A stretch of 64,000 nt of DNA from Haloferax elongans ATCC BAA-1513 (GTDB lineage Archaea; Halobacteriota; Halobacteria; Halobacteriales; Haloferacaceae). Location of the stretch: assembly GCF_000336755.1 (NCBI RefSeq), contig NZ_AOLK01000015.1, positions 520,806-584,805 on the forward strand, given 5' to 3'. Below are positions 35,042 through 43,925 of the stretch, one piece after another. A program made the translations under genes and the position numbers. The first letter of the stretch is position 1, and every line of letters begins with the position of its first letter. A model generated the notes under the pieces. It ran no database searches. It saw only the letters and a list, made by a program, of their open reading frames with translations, and was not told the DNA's origin.

Positions 35042-35893
35042 TCAGTCGTACTCGTAGAAGCCTTTGCCCGTCTTCTTGCCGAGGTCGCCAGCATCGACCT
35101 TGCGCTTGAGCAGGTACGCAGGCTTGTAGCGGTCGCCGAGTTCCTCGAAGAGCGTCTCGGAGGCGTCCAGACAGATGTCCAGCCCGATGTGGTCGGCGAG
35201 CGTGAGCGGCCCCATCGGGACGTTGGTGCCGAGGGTCATGCCGCGGTCGATGTCTTCCTTCGAGGCGACGCCCTCGTCGTAGGCGCGGATGCCCTCGTTA
35301 ATCCACGGCATGAGGATGCGGTTCGTGACGAATCCGGGCTTGTCGTCGGACTCCCAGGTCTCCTTACCGAGTTCTTCGGAGAAGTCGTGGGCGAACTCGA
35401 CGACTGCGGGGTCGGTCTTCTCGCCGCGAACGACTTCGACGCCCTTCATGATGGGAACGGGGTTCATGAAGTGAAGGCCGACGACCTGTTCGGGGCGCTC
35501 TGTCGCGGCCGCGATGGTCGTAATCGAGAGCGTGCTGGTGTTCGTCGCCAGAATCACGTCCTCGGGCATCAGGTCGTCGAGGTCCGCGAAGATGTCGCGC
35601 TTGACGTCCATGTTCTCGACGGCCGCCTCGACGACGAGGTCGCAGTCGGCCAGCGCGTCGAAGTCCGTCGTGCCCGTGATACGGTCCTTCGTCGCTTCGG
35701 CCTCGTCCTCGCTGAGTTTCTCTTTCGAGACGAAGCGCGAGAGACTGTCGTCGATAGCGGAAAGCCCGCGGTCGACGAACTCTACCTGGATGTCCCGCAT
35801 GACCACGTCGTAGCCGGACATCGCCGCGACCTGTGCGATTCCGTTGCCCATGGTTCCAGCGCCGATGACTCCAACCGTGTCGATATCGTTCAT
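35042..35893 (-). CDS. 3-hydroxyacyl-CoA dehydrogenase
   Basis: A 283-residue NAD-dependent enzyme that oxidises 3-hydroxyacyl-CoA in beta-oxidation (or reduces it in the opposite direction). The Rossmann motif is [20 protein letters not shown] (about residues 5-24), with [20 protein letters not shown] (about 82-101), the catalytic region [19 protein letters not shown] containing the His (about 140-158), and [24 protein letters not shown] at the C-terminal domain. Normal size for the monofunctional form (Hbd). ATG 35893 is preferred over upstream ATGs. Two TGTGAC-containing repeats lie in the upstream spacer. Confidence 0.93.
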   Translation of the reverse strand: MNDIDTVGVIGAGTMGNGIAQVAAMSGYDVVMRDIQVEFVDRGLSAIDDSLSRFVSKEKLSEDEAEATKDRITGTTDFDALADCDLVVEAAVENMDVKRDIFADLDDLMPEDVILATNTSTLSITTIAAATERPEQVVGLHFMNPVPIMKGVEVVRGEKTDPAVVEFAHDFSEELGKETWESDDKPGFVTNRILMPWINEGIRAYDEGVASKEDIDRGMTLGTNVPMGPLTLADHIGLDICLDASETLFEELGDRYKPAYLLKRKVDAGDLGKKTGKGFYEYD

Positions 35894-35953
35894 GCCGCGC
35901 ATGCGCTGGACTCCGCGAGGACGCAAGGTAAAACTTGCCGAGTCATCCAGAAC

Positions 35954-35990
35954 TGTGACAATCAATTACTCAGTTCACTCGATTGTGACA
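35954..35990. promoter_or_regulatory. Candidate regulatory repeats upstream of 3-hydroxyacyl-CoA dehydrogenase
   Basis: TGTGACAATC (35954-35963) and GATTGTGACA (35981-35990) form a near-perfect inverted repeat (one mismatch in nine core bases) 60-97 bases before the start codon. The coding strand reads TTGTCACAGT, close to the TCACGGT element seen by other acyl-CoA genes here. Confidence 0.45.
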
Positions 35991-36065
35991 ACTGTGTGAC
36001 TTTCACGGAAACGCTCAAGTTCGGGGCCGGAATGGTCACACGCAACGGTGACTGGCGCGAACAAT

Positions 36066-37094
36066 ATGGGTAGGGACGACGGGGATGCCGCACCGGACGG
36101 TGGTTCGTCCGGAGGAGAGAGCGGCCGCGGGGCGCAAACCGGGAGTGTAAATTCGGCGTCCGGCGCGGCCGACACACACCATTCTGAGAGCCACGGCCGA
36201 CCAGATTCCGGGAGTGACGACGCACGCGAACCGAGTACCGACGAGGCAATCGAGAAACTGCTCCGGCCGCGCGGCGCAGCCGATGGTGACGAGACACCAG
36301 AAGAGCTAGCGGACCTGAAATTCATCGGCCCCGCGACGGCAGCGGAACTCGACGACTCCGAAATCGGTGTCGAATCCATCCTCGACGGGGCAGTCTGTTA
36401 CCGTGACCTCGTCGATGCGGGAGTCAATCCGGGCGTCGCGGCCAAGATTCGTCGATGGCACTCGCTTTCGTGGTCGTTCAGTTCCGGCGACGACCTCGAC
36501 CGCCGGTCCGCACAAGTGCGTGGACTCGGCGACGAAGAACGGGAGTGGGTCGCGGCGAGTTCCGGCGACTGGGGCACCGACGACGACGCCGAAACTGCTG
36601 ACGGCGATTGGACTCCGACCGGCGAGTCGCAGACGGCGACCGGACCGACGCGAGAGGGCGACTGGACGCCCTCCGGGTCGGCCACACAGTCCGAGAATGC
36701 GACCAAAAGCGGTGATTGGACGCCGACGAACCGGGAGGAGTCGTCCGACGCGACACGTTCTACTCAGGAAGGCGAGGGTAAGCAGACAGAGGCCGCCAGT
36801 CACGGGGGAGACTGGACGCCGCGCGGGACGCCGAACGCCGAGAATAGCGCGTCCGCAGATGGGTCTGGTGACGCGCTCGCCGCCGAAGCCGCGTGGCGTG
36901 AGCGCTCGAAACCAACGCCACTCACCACGCTCGATGGTATCGACGAAGGCGACGCCGAGATGCTCGCCGAGGCGGGCGTTCGCTCCGTGCGCCGACTCGC
37001 CACTGCCGACCCCGAACACGTCGCAGACGCCCTGCAAATCGACCCTGCAGTCGTCAGCGCGTGGAAGGGGCAGGCCCGCGAGTCGATGGAGTAG
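36066..37094 (+). CDS. Helix-hairpin-helix-like protein with GDWTP repeats
   Basis: A 342-residue, very hydrophilic protein. Residues 78-135 and about 286-340 resemble helix-hairpin-helix units (KFIGPATAAELDD; LTTLDGIDEGDAEMLAEAGV). Between them a disordered linker carries GDWTP at 180, 198 and 216, exactly 18 residues apart, then at 248, plus a GDWG at 167. HhH units usually contact DNA; the Trp-containing repeats may bind a partner protein. I cannot assign a specific role. ATG 36066 is chosen over GTG 36048. Confidence 0.65.
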   Translation: MGRDDGDAAPDGGSSGGESGRGAQTGSVNSASGAADTHHSESHGRPDSGSDDAREPSTDEAIEKLLRPRGAADGDETPEELADLKFIGPATAAELDDSEIGVESILDGAVCYRDLVDAGVNPGVAAKIRRWHSLSWSFSSGDDLDRRSAQVRGLGDEEREWVAASSGDWGTDDDAETADGDWTPTGESQTATGPTREGDWTPSGSATQSENATKSGDWTPTNREESSDATRSTQEGEGKQTEAASHGGDWTPRGTPNAENSASADGSGDALAAEAAWRERSKPTPLTTLDGIDEGDAEMLAEAGVRSVRRLATADPEHVADALQIDPAVVSAWKGQARESME

Positions 37095-37224
37095 TCTTTC
37101 CCACCCGAAAATTTACTATCGGAGTAGTAATTTATATTCACAATATTTTGAATCGCAATATTTGACTAGAGCGCGCCTACCGGTTGAATTCCTCCTTTTC
37201 TGAGTTCCCACTCCAGCCAATGAC

Positions 37225-37230
37225 TTTATA
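37225..37230 (+). promoter_or_regulatory. TATA-like box of the fbp leader
   Basis: TTTATA stands about 30 bases before ATG 37257 and about 165 before the fbp ATG 37391, placing the likely transcript start at the short upstream ORF. Confidence 0.5.
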
Positions 37231-37256
37231 TACGAAGTTACCCGATGCTGACGTAG

Positions 37257-37391
37257 ATGATGCTCGGTGTCGACACGTCCGTTAGCCCCGCCGAGGCGGG
37301 TCCCACGTCTTCGACAGCCCCCAGTTCTGGTTCCTCACTGGTTCGAACGCTCCGGTGTTGTATCCGCGGCGCGTCGGAGGTGCGACTCTGA
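37257..37391 (+). other. Upstream ORF overlapping the fbp start
   Basis: A 44-codon frame opens at ATG 37257 just downstream of a TATA-like box and ends in TGA 37389-37391, sharing its A with the fbp ATG (TGATG). A short GC hairpin, CCCGCC-GA-GGCGGG, lies inside it. The peptide (Ser/Thr/Ala-rich, two adjacent Cys near position 34) has no known match that I recognise. It could couple translation into fbp or act as a regulatory leader. Confidence 0.45.
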
Positions 37392-38284
37392 TGGCGACGC
37401 ACGACGTGAACACGGCAGACTCCACGAAAGACGTCCGAACTATCGACAAAGTGGTCGACGTTATCGCGACCACCGCGCCCGAGATTCGCACGGGACTTCC
37501 CGGCCGCCGCGTGGCGTCCGAAGAGGAGAACCCGAGTGGCGAGACGCAGATGGCCGCCGACGTGTTCGCCGACGACCTGCTCTGTGAGCGGATCGGTGCA
37601 CTCGACGGCGTCAGCGAGTACGCGAGCGAGGAACGCCCGGAAGCTATCGACGTCGGCAGTGGCAACCTCTCGGTCGCTGTCGACCCCCTCGACGGGTCGT
37701 CGAACCTCAAGCCGAACAACACGATGGGGACCATCTTCGCCGTCTACGACGCGCCGCTTCCGGCCCACGGACGCGACCTCGTCGCCGCCGGCTACGTCCT
37801 CTACGGCCCCGTGATGACGATGATTGTCGCCCGCAAGGGCTCGGTCGACGAGTACGTCATCTACGACGATTCGAGCTACGAACTCGTCCGTGAAGACGTC
37901 ACGCTCCCCGACGAGGGGACCGTCTACGGATTCGGCGGTCGCGTCCCCGACTGGACCGAGGACTTCGAGAACTTCGCGCGCGAGGTCGAACAGGACGCGT
38001 CGCGCAAGCTCCGCTACGGCGGCTCGATGATTGGCGACGTGAACCAGATTCTCTCTTACGGCGGCATCTTCAGCTATCCGGGCCTCCGGTCGGCACCGGA
38101 AGGAAAGCTCCGCGTTCAGTTCGAAGGCTACCCCATCGGCTACATCCTCGAAACCGCCGGTGGCGCGTCCTCCGACGGAACACAGTCGCTTCTCGACGTC
38201 GACAAGGACGAACTCCACGCACGGACCCCAGTCCACATCGGAAACGAGAGTCTCATCGACGACCTCGAAGCGGCGTTGGAATAA
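37391..38284 (+). CDS. fbp: Fructose-1,6-bisphosphatase (class I)
   Basis: A 297-residue gluconeogenic enzyme converting fructose 1,6-bisphosphate to fructose 6-phosphate. The metal/phosphate motif [10 protein letters not shown] (about residues 96-105) carries the two aspartates and later regions [13 protein letters not shown] and [23 protein letters not shown] (about 217-239) match class I FBPases. Haloarchaea use this enzyme in gluconeogenesis and in making sugars from TCA intermediates. ATG 37391 is the start; it overlaps the stop of a 44-codon upstream ORF. Confidence 0.93.
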   Translation: MATHDVNTADSTKDVRTIDKVVDVIATTAPEIRTGLPGRRVASEEENPSGETQMAADVFADDLLCERIGALDGVSEYASEERPEAIDVGSGNLSVAVDPLDGSSNLKPNNTMGTIFAVYDAPLPAHGRDLVAAGYVLYGPVMTMIVARKGSVDEYVIYDDSSYELVREDVTLPDEGTVYGFGGRVPDWTEDFENFAREVEQDASRKLRYGGSMIGDVNQILSYGGIFSYPGLRSAPEGKLRVQFEGYPIGYILETAGGASSDGTQSLLDVDKDELHARTPVHIGNESLIDDLEAALE

Positions 38285-38352
38285 CGCCGCATTCGGGCGT
38301 TTTCTTTCCTCACCGCCGACCGCGAGCGTACCTGCCACGACTCAGAGACGTG

Positions 38353-38359
38353 ACCGTGA
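38353..38359 (-). promoter_or_regulatory. TCACGGT element upstream of the acyl-CoA carboxylase gene
   Basis: ACCGTGA on the plus strand, with TTTTGTCACGGT on the minus strand, 50 bases before ATG 38409. The same heptamer occurs before maoC and the enoyl-CoA hydratase gene. Confidence 0.4.
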
Positions 38360-38408
38360 CAAAACATACATGGAAAACCATTTTGAATACGGTGCGTCAT
38401 CCGAACGT

Positions 38409-40154
38409 ATGAAGGTTAGAATCGGTGACGGCGCGACCGGCGAAGAGGCAGAGGCCATCGCGGGCGCGCTGGCGCGACACCTCGGAACGGACGTCGACGT
38501 GTACGTCGGCGACGAGGACGACGCCGCAGCGAACGCCGAACCGCCCGCAGAGGCCTTCCCGCTCGACGACGACCTCTCTCCGACAGAGCGCGAAGAACAA
38601 CTCAAAGAGGAGATTGCCGACATCCTCGGCGGCGGTCCGCAGAAGTACAAAGACCGCCTCCCCGAGCAGGGCAAACTGTTCGTCCGTGACCGCCTCGACC
38701 TCTGGTTCCCGGAGGGCCTGAAGTTCGAAGACGGCAAGTTCGCCAACTTCGACTCGTGGCACGAGGACTCGCCGGAAGTAGAAGAATCAGACCCGAACAA
38801 CCGGCTTCCGGGTGACGGTCTGCTCACCGGCGCGGCCGAGTTCGAAGACCGCGACCTCCACTTCATGGCCAACGACTTCACCGTCAAGGCCGGGTCGATG
38901 GCGCGCCGCGGCGTCGAGAAGTTCCTCCGCATGCAACAGCGCGCGCTCAAGACCGGCAAGCCGGTCCTCTACCTGATGGACTCCTCCGGCGGGCGCATCG
39001 ACCAGCAGACCGGCTTCTTCGCCAACCGCGAGGGCATCGGGAAGTACTACTACAACCACTCGATGCTGTCGGGGTACGTCCCGCAAATCTGTGTCCTCTA
39101 CGGGCCGTGTATCGCCGGTGCGGCGTACACGCCCGTCTTCGCCGACTTCACCATCATGGTCGAGGGGATGTCGGCGATGGCTATCGCGTCCCCGCGGATG
39201 GTGAAGATGGTCACCGGCGAGGAAATCGATATGCAGGACCTCGGCGGTGCGCACATGCACGCCCAAGAGTCCGGGAGCGCCGACCTCGTCGCCCGCGACG
39301 AGGAACACGCCCGCGAACTCGTGGCACAGCTCGTTACCTACCTGCCCGACAAGGCGGGCGAGAAACCGCCGCGCTCGGAGCCGAAACCGCCGCGGTTCTC
39401 CCCCGAGGGGATCGACGAACTCATCCCCGAGTCACCGAACCGCGCCTACGACGTGCACGACCTCATCGCACGTATCGCCGACGCCGAATCGGTCTTCGAA
39501 CTGAAGCCCGACTACGGCAAGGAAATCGTCACGGCGTTCGCCCGCATCGACGGCCGACCGGTCGGCATCGTCGCCAACCAACCCACGGAGCGGTCGGGCG
39601 CAATCTTCCCCGACGCCGCCGAGAAGGCCGCCGAGTTCATCTGGACGTGCGACGCCTACGAGATTCCGCTCTTGTACCTCTGTGACACCCCGGGCTTCAT
39701 GGCCGGGTCGCAAGTCGAGAAAGACGCCATTCTGGAGAAGGGCAAGAAGTTCATCTACGCCACGTCGTCGGCGACGGTTCCGAAACAGACGGTCATCGTG
39801 CGCAAGGCCTACGGCGCGGGTATCTACGCGATGGGCGGCCCCGCCTACGACCCCGACAGCGTCATTGGCCTCCCCTCGGGCGAAATCGGTATCATGGGCC
39901 CCGAGGCCGCAATCAACGCCGTCTACGCGAACAAACTCAACGCCATCGACGACCCCGAAGAGCGAAAAGCGATGGAAGACGAACTCCGCGAGGAGTACCG
40001 CGAGGACATCAACGTCCACCGAATGGCGAGCGAAGTCGTCATCGACGAAATCGTCCCGCCGTCGACGCTCCGCGAGGAACTCGTCAATCGATTCGAGTTC
40101 TACGCTGACGTGGACAAGTCACTGCCGGACAAGAAACACGGCACCATCCTCTGA
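38409..40154 (+). CDS. Acyl-CoA carboxylase carboxyltransferase (beta) subunit with extra N-terminal module
   Basis: A 581-residue carboxyltransferase of the acetyl-/propionyl-CoA carboxylase family, transferring CO2 from biotin to acyl-CoA. The C-terminal 500 residues are standard: MDSSGGRIDQQTGFF, VPQICVLYGPCIAGAAYTP, GFMAGSQVEKDAILEKGKKFIYA, YGAGIYAMGGPAYDPD. The first ~45 residues (RIGDGATGEEAEAIAGALARHLG) are a separate acidic segment resembling the short epsilon/PccX-like subunit of related carboxylases. The biotin-carrying alpha subunit is not in the window. ATG 38409 is preferred; 38370 would add 13 residues. Confidence 0.88.
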   Translation: MKVRIGDGATGEEAEAIAGALARHLGTDVDVYVGDEDDAAANAEPPAEAFPLDDDLSPTEREEQLKEEIADILGGGPQKYKDRLPEQGKLFVRDRLDLWFPEGLKFEDGKFANFDSWHEDSPEVEESDPNNRLPGDGLLTGAAEFEDRDLHFMANDFTVKAGSMARRGVEKFLRMQQRALKTGKPVLYLMDSSGGRIDQQTGFFANREGIGKYYYNHSMLSGYVPQICVLYGPCIAGAAYTPVFADFTIMVEGMSAMAIASPRMVKMVTGEEIDMQDLGGAHMHAQESGSADLVARDEEHARELVAQLVTYLPDKAGEKPPRSEPKPPRFSPEGIDELIPESPNRAYDVHDLIARIADAESVFELKPDYGKEIVTAFARIDGRPVGIVANQPTERSGAIFPDAAEKAAEFIWTCDAYEIPLLYLCDTPGFMAGSQVEKDAILEKGKKFIYATSSATVPKQTVIVRKAYGAGIYAMGGPAYDPDSVIGLPSGEIGIMGPEAAINAVYANKLNAIDDPEERKAMEDELREEYREDINVHRMASEVVIDEIVPPSTLREELVNRFEFYADVDKSLPDKKHGTIL

Positions 40155-40281
40155 AACGGCGTCTGAGCGCTCGTTAATACTCTGTTTTTCCGGCCGGTAA
40201 TGTCGCGATAAGTGACGTATGGAGTGGCTACTGAGGATACCTGCGTGCCAACCACGGGTGTCACCGTCTCTGGTGCGTGTT

Positions 40282-40641
40282 ATGAGCCTCGAAACACCAC
40301 GGCCTGAGTCCGCCCCGACGCTCTTTTCCCGCGTCTTCAGCGACGATTCCCACCTCTGGTTGGTCACGCTCTTGGCGCTCGTCCTCGACGTGGCGACCAC
40401 GATGTTCGGGCTGAGTCGCGGCCTCTCCGAGCTGAATCCAGTCGTCCTCGCCTTGATGCCGCAGTTCGGCGCGCTCGGGACGTTGCTCTTGTTGAAGTCA
40501 ATTGTACTTCTCATCTCAGGGACGATGTGGGTGTTTCTCCCCGTTCGCTACCGCGGTGCGATTCCAATCGGTGTCGCGGTCCCGTGGGGCGTCGCGGGCC
40601 TGATGAACGCCCAACTCATCCTCCTGACGTCAGTGGGGTAG
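40282..40641 (+). CDS. DUF5658-like membrane protein
   Basis: A 119-residue membrane protein with three or four hydrophobic helices (LWLVTLLALVLDVATTMFGL, LGTLLLLKSIVLLISGTMWVF, VPWGVAGLMNAQLILLT) and the conserved short loop GLSELNPVVLAL. The pattern matches the DUF5658 family, function unknown. The start could be ATG 40219 (21 more residues) or ATG 40282; I prefer the latter because the residues before it are Arg/Pro-rich and unlike the rest. Confidence 0.7.
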   Translation: MSLETPRPESAPTLFSRVFSDDSHLWLVTLLALVLDVATTMFGLSRGLSELNPVVLALMPQFGALGTLLLLKSIVLLISGTMWVFLPVRYRGAIPIGVAVPWGVAGLMNAQLILLTSVG

Positions 40642-40819
40642 CAGGACAGCACGAACGAGAAGCGCGTAGCCAGGTGCTAATTGCGTAAGTGAGACGGCCG
40701 TGATAGCGCTCGCGACGCGAAGCCGTCGAAGTCCATAGCCAACGTAGCGACGCAGCACACAAAGCGGTACGGAACGAGAGAATTCAGGCGAGACGGGAGA
40801 GCGGATCGGAGACGACGCT

Positions 40820-41281
40820 CTATGCTTCGTCGACGTTCGCTTTCTTCAGCGACAGCGCCGTGCGCTCGAACTCACACACGAGGTCGTCGTCCTGGTTGAA
40901 CACCTCGACTTTCATCGTCACGATACCGCGCTCGCCGTCGGACGTTTCGCGCTTGTCGAGGACGGTGGTTTGCGCACGGAGCGTGTCGCCGTGGAACACC
41001 GGGTTCGGATGCGACACGTTGTCGTAGCTGAGGTTTGCGACGATGGTCCCGTCGGTCGTATCGGGAATCGAGACGCCGACTGCGAGGCTCATGGTGAACA
41101 GGCCGTTGACGAGGCGCTCGCCGAACTGCGTGTCCGAGGCGAACTCCTCGTCGAGGTGCAGCGGCTGCTGGTTCATCGTCATGTCGCAGAAACGCTGGTT
41201 GTCTGACTCCGAGACCGTCCGCCGCTTTTCGTGTTCGATGGTCTGTCCGACCTCGAACTCCTCGTAGTACAGGCCAGTCAT
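40820..41281 (-). CDS. MaoC-like hot-dog hydratase
   Basis: A 153-residue single hot-dog protein of the MaoC/(R)-hydratase group, hydrating enoyl-CoA compounds. The active-site segment reads NQRFCDMTMNQQPLHLDEEFA, so the family's GDxNPxH is changed to MNQQPLH: the His is kept but the Asp is missing. Conserved NGLFTMSLAVG and PVFHGDTLRAQTTVLDKRE follow. This motif variant occurs among mesaconyl/methylmalyl-type hydratases, in line with the CitE-like lyase encoded 1.6 kb downstream, but the substrate is not proven. It has a strong operator-like repeat upstream. Confidence 0.82.
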   Translation of the reverse strand: MTGLYYEEFEVGQTIEHEKRRTVSESDNQRFCDMTMNQQPLHLDEEFASDTQFGERLVNGLFTMSLAVGVSIPDTTDGTIVANLSYDNVSHPNPVFHGDTLRAQTTVLDKRETSDGERGIVTMKVEVFNQDDDLVCEFERTALSLKKANVDEA

Positions 41282-41298
41282 ACGCCAGTTTGTGTAAG

Positions 41299-41339
41299 AC
41301 CGTGATAAAACCGTGACGGTTCGATGGCCGTTTCACGGT
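41299..41339 (-). promoter_or_regulatory. Operator-like repeats at the maoC start
   Basis: ACCGTGA at 41299-41305 and 41310-41316, and TCACGGT at 41333-41339, form direct and inverted repeats directly in front of the maoC ATG (41281). The coding strand reads GTTTTATCACGGTCTTACAC, in which a TATA-like TTTTAT runs into the repeat, so a repressor would cover the promoter. Confidence 0.6.
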
Positions 41340-41463
41340 ATGACAACTCTTGCCCTAAGCGAAATCAGATAACAACCATTATAATTATCCAACGAAGAGC
41401 AACGCGAACACGCTCATTAGCTGCCCACACGGGTGGCTGGTGAACGTCATGGACAGTATCTGA

Positions 41464-41493
41464 CCGGCTGCACGGCCGGTACCAGGCTGGTAC
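41464..41493 (+). promoter_or_regulatory. Two hairpins in the gdh leader
   Basis: CCGGC-TGCACG-GCCGG (41464-41479) and GTACCA-GGC-TGGTAC (41479-41493) lie directly before the glutamate dehydrogenase ATG at 41503. A four-residue ORF (MDSI, 41449-41463) precedes them. These could fold in the leader RNA and affect translation; alternatively they are an operator. Confidence 0.45.
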
Positions 41494-41502
41494 GAACGCA
41501 CT

Positions 41503-42789
41503 ATGGCATCCGCAGCACCAACATCCGAGCCGGACGACGAACCGACGGAAGAGACAGCCCTCGAAACAGCCCGACGCCAACTCGAACGCGCGGCAGCGCA
41601 TCTCGACGTTGACCCGGGCATCATCGAGCGGCTTCACCACCCGAACCAGGTCCACCGCGTCTCGGTCCCTCTCGAGCGTGACGATGGTTCGACCGCAGTC
41701 TACACCGGCTACCGCGCCCAGCACGACAGCGTGCGCGGCCCGTACAAAGGCGGCCTCCGTTTCCACCCCGACGTCACCGAAGACGAGTGTATCGGCCTCT
41801 CGATGTGGATGACGTGGAAGTGCGCCCTGATGGACATTCCATTCGGCGGCGGCAAGGGCGGCATCGTCGTCAACCCCAAAGACCTCTCTATCGACGAGAA
41901 AGAACGTCTGACGCGCCGCTTCGCCGAGGAACTGCGTCCATTCATCGGCCCCACGAAGGACATCCCTGCACCCGACATGGGCACGGACTCGCAGGCGATG
42001 GCGTGGTTCATGGACGCGTACTCGATGCAGGAAGGCGAGACGCAGGCGGGCGTCGTCACGGGCAAGCCCCCTGTCGTCGGCGGGAGCAAGGGTCGTGACA
42101 CGGCCCCCGGTCGCTCTGTCGCCATCATCGCCCGCGAAGCTATCGAACACCTCGGCTGGGACCTCGAAGACACCACCGTCGCCGTGCAGGGCTTCGGCTC
42201 TGTCGGCGCACCCGCCGCACGCCTCCTCGACGACTACGGCGCGACGGTCGTCGCCGTCTCCGACGTGAACGGCGCAATCTACGACCCCGACGGCCTCGAC
42301 ACCCACGACGTCCCGACCCACGAGGAAGAGCCCGAAGCTGTCATGAAGTACGACGCGCCGCAGAAGCTCTCCAACGGGGAACTCCTCGAACTCGACGTCG
42401 ACGTCCTCATCCCGGCGGCAATCGGTAACGTGCTGACCGAGGAGAACGCCGACGACGTGAAGGCAGACCTCATCGTCGAAGGTGCCAACGGACCGACGAC
42501 CTCGGCCGCCGACGCGACCTTCGAAGAGCGCGGCATCGACGTCGTTCCCGACATCCTCGCCAACGCGGGCGGTGTCACCGTCTCGTACTTCGAGTGGCTG
42601 CAGGACCTCAACCACCGCTCGTGGTCGCTCGAACGCGTCCACGACGAACTGGAGTCCGAGATGCTCGATGCGTGGACCGCCGTCTGCGAAGAAGTCGAAT
42701 CCCGCGACGTGACGTGGCGTGACGCCGCGTACATCGTCGCACTCGAACGCGTCGCGGCCGCCCACGAGCACCGCGGGCTCTGGCCCTAA
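41503..42789 (+). CDS. gdhA: Glutamate dehydrogenase (first paralogue)
   Basis: A 428-residue hexameric dehydrogenase interconverting glutamate and 2-oxoglutarate plus ammonia. The catalytic region is [17 protein letters not shown] (about residues 76-92), with a Lys-containing [17 protein letters not shown] (about 105-121), and the NAD(P) motif [18 protein letters not shown] (about 226-243). The N-terminal ~25 residues are extra and acidic compared with its paralogue. Two GDH genes are common in haloarchaea, one NAD- and one NADP-dependent; which is which cannot be read reliably. A TATA-like TTATAAT is about 120 bases upstream, giving a leader with two hairpins. Confidence 0.9.
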   Translation: MASAAPTSEPDDEPTEETALETARRQLERAAAHLDVDPGIIERLHHPNQVHRVSVPLERDDGSTAVYTGYRAQHDSVRGPYKGGLRFHPDVTEDECIGLSMWMTWKCALMDIPFGGGKGGIVVNPKDLSIDEKERLTRRFAEELRPFIGPTKDIPAPDMGTDSQAMAWFMDAYSMQEGETQAGVVTGKPPVVGGSKGRDTAPGRSVAIIAREAIEHLGWDLEDTTVAVQGFGSVGAPAARLLDDYGATVVAVSDVNGAIYDPDGLDTHDVPTHEEEPEAVMKYDAPQKLSNGELLELDVDVLIPAAIGNVLTEENADDVKADLIVEGANGPTTSAADATFEERGIDVVPDILANAGGVTVSYFEWLQDLNHRSWSLERVHDELESEMLDAWTAVCEEVESRDVTWRDAAYIVALERVAAAHEHRGLWP

Positions 42790-42929
42790 CGCGTCGAACA
42801 CAGGCCGGACCAGCCTCGGCCACATCCGAGTAAAACCGACGGCTGTCTCTGCCGTCGCCACTCGTCCGCGACGACGAACAATTCAATCCCCGTACAACTT
42901 TCACCCTTCCATCCCTCTCTCCGCACGAC

Positions 42930-43769
42930 ATGCCACGACGGAGCGTGCTGTTCTCACCCGGCGATAGACCCGAACTGATGCGCAAAGCCCCGAGCTCCGG
43001 AGCCGACGTGCTCGTCTTCGACCTCGAAGACGCCGTCGCACCCGGGCGAAAAGCCGAGGCCAGAGCCGCCGTTGGCGACCTCCTCTCCGACGACGAGTTC
43101 GACCCGGACGCGGAGGTTACGGTCCGTGTGAATCCGGGCGAGACGGGCCTCGAAGATATCGCGGCCGTCTGCGAGACACACCCGCCGGACGCGCTCGTCG
43201 TCCCGAAAGCGACCGACGGGACAGACGTGACGAACGTCGCTGCCGCAGCACGGGAAGTCGGTGCCGACTGCCCAGTCCTTCCGATTGTCGAGAGCGCTGC
43301 TGGCGTCCTTGCGGCCCCGGAGATTGCCGCCGCCCCCGACACCACCGCCGTCATCTTCGGTGCGGAGGACTTCGCCGCCGACGTGGGCGCGACCCGAACC
43401 GACGAGGGGACCGAAGTGCTCTACGCCAGAGAGCGCGTCGTCGTCGCGACCGCCGCAGCGGGCGTCGATGCTATCGACACGCTCCACGTCGACTACCACG
43501 ACGAAGAAGGCCTGCGCGAAGACGCGCGCTTCGGTCGAGAACTCGGGTACGACGGGAAGTTAGCGATTCACCCGGCACAGGTCGGCCCAATTAACGAGGC
43601 ATTCTCACCGGACCCCGAAGACGTGACGTGGGCGAAAAAGGTGCTGCGGGCGCGTGACGAGGCGAACGCGGACGACCGTGGTGTCTTCGGTGTGGACGGC
43701 GAGATGATAGACGCACCGCTGATTAAACAGGCGGAGAATATTCTCGACCGAGCCGGCGAATCGTACTAG
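42930..43769 (+). CDS. HpcH/HpaI-family (citE-like) lyase
   Basis: A 279-residue TIM-barrel enzyme of the citrate-lyase-beta/malyl-CoA-lyase family, using Mg2+ to split or form 3-hydroxyacyl-CoA products. It has RSVLFSPGDRPELMRKA (about 4-20), LVFDLEDAVAPGRK (about 29-42), RVNPGE and the metal-binding PIVESAAGVLAAPEIA (about 116-131) with IFGAEDFAADVGAT (about 139-152). Haloarchaeal members include malyl-/methylmalyl-CoA lyases and malyl-CoA thioesterases, and may relate to the MaoC protein upstream. It sits between two GDH genes; a carbon-nitrogen role linked to glutamate is suggestive only. Confidence 0.85.
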   Translation: MPRRSVLFSPGDRPELMRKAPSSGADVLVFDLEDAVAPGRKAEARAAVGDLLSDDEFDPDAEVTVRVNPGETGLEDIAAVCETHPPDALVVPKATDGTDVTNVAAAAREVGADCPVLPIVESAAGVLAAPEIAAAPDTTAVIFGAEDFAADVGATRTDEGTEVLYARERVVVATAAAGVDAIDTLHVDYHDEEGLREDARFGRELGYDGKLAIHPAQVGPINEAFSPDPEDVTWAKKVLRARDEANADDRGVFGVDGEMIDAPLIKQAENILDRAGESY

Positions 43770-43860
43770 AAATCAAACAATTCCTCGGTCCGAGTGTCGG
43801 CACGCACTAATCGGCCGACAGGTCCGTGTGCTGAATACTCCTATTACCACTGGGTACGCA

Positions 43861-43914
43861 TATTATCATTATAATATGGTAAAATTTCCGCTACTCTTAA
43901 ACCACCGGCCGGTG
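43861..43914 (+). promoter_or_regulatory. Promoter and operator-like dyads of the second gdh gene
   Basis: The inverted repeat TATTAT-CATT-ATAATA (43861-43876) is followed by the TATA-like TTAAACC (43897-43903), about 26 bases from ATG 43926, and by the perfect palindrome CACCGGCCGGTG (43903-43914) between TATA and start. The core CATTATAAT also occurs at 41377-41385 upstream of gdhA, suggesting a shared control element. Confidence 0.5.
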
Positions 43915-43925
43915 CGTATCATAAC

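Noticed and set aside
40219-40281. N-terminal extension of the DUF5658-like protein
   Set aside because: Residues are Arg/Pro-rich and differ from the rest; ATG 40282 fits better, although not proven.
41365-42861. 498-residue minus-strand ORF opposite gdhA
   Set aside because: Typical mirrored reading frame produced by GC-rich codon use; the plus strand has full catalytic motifs.
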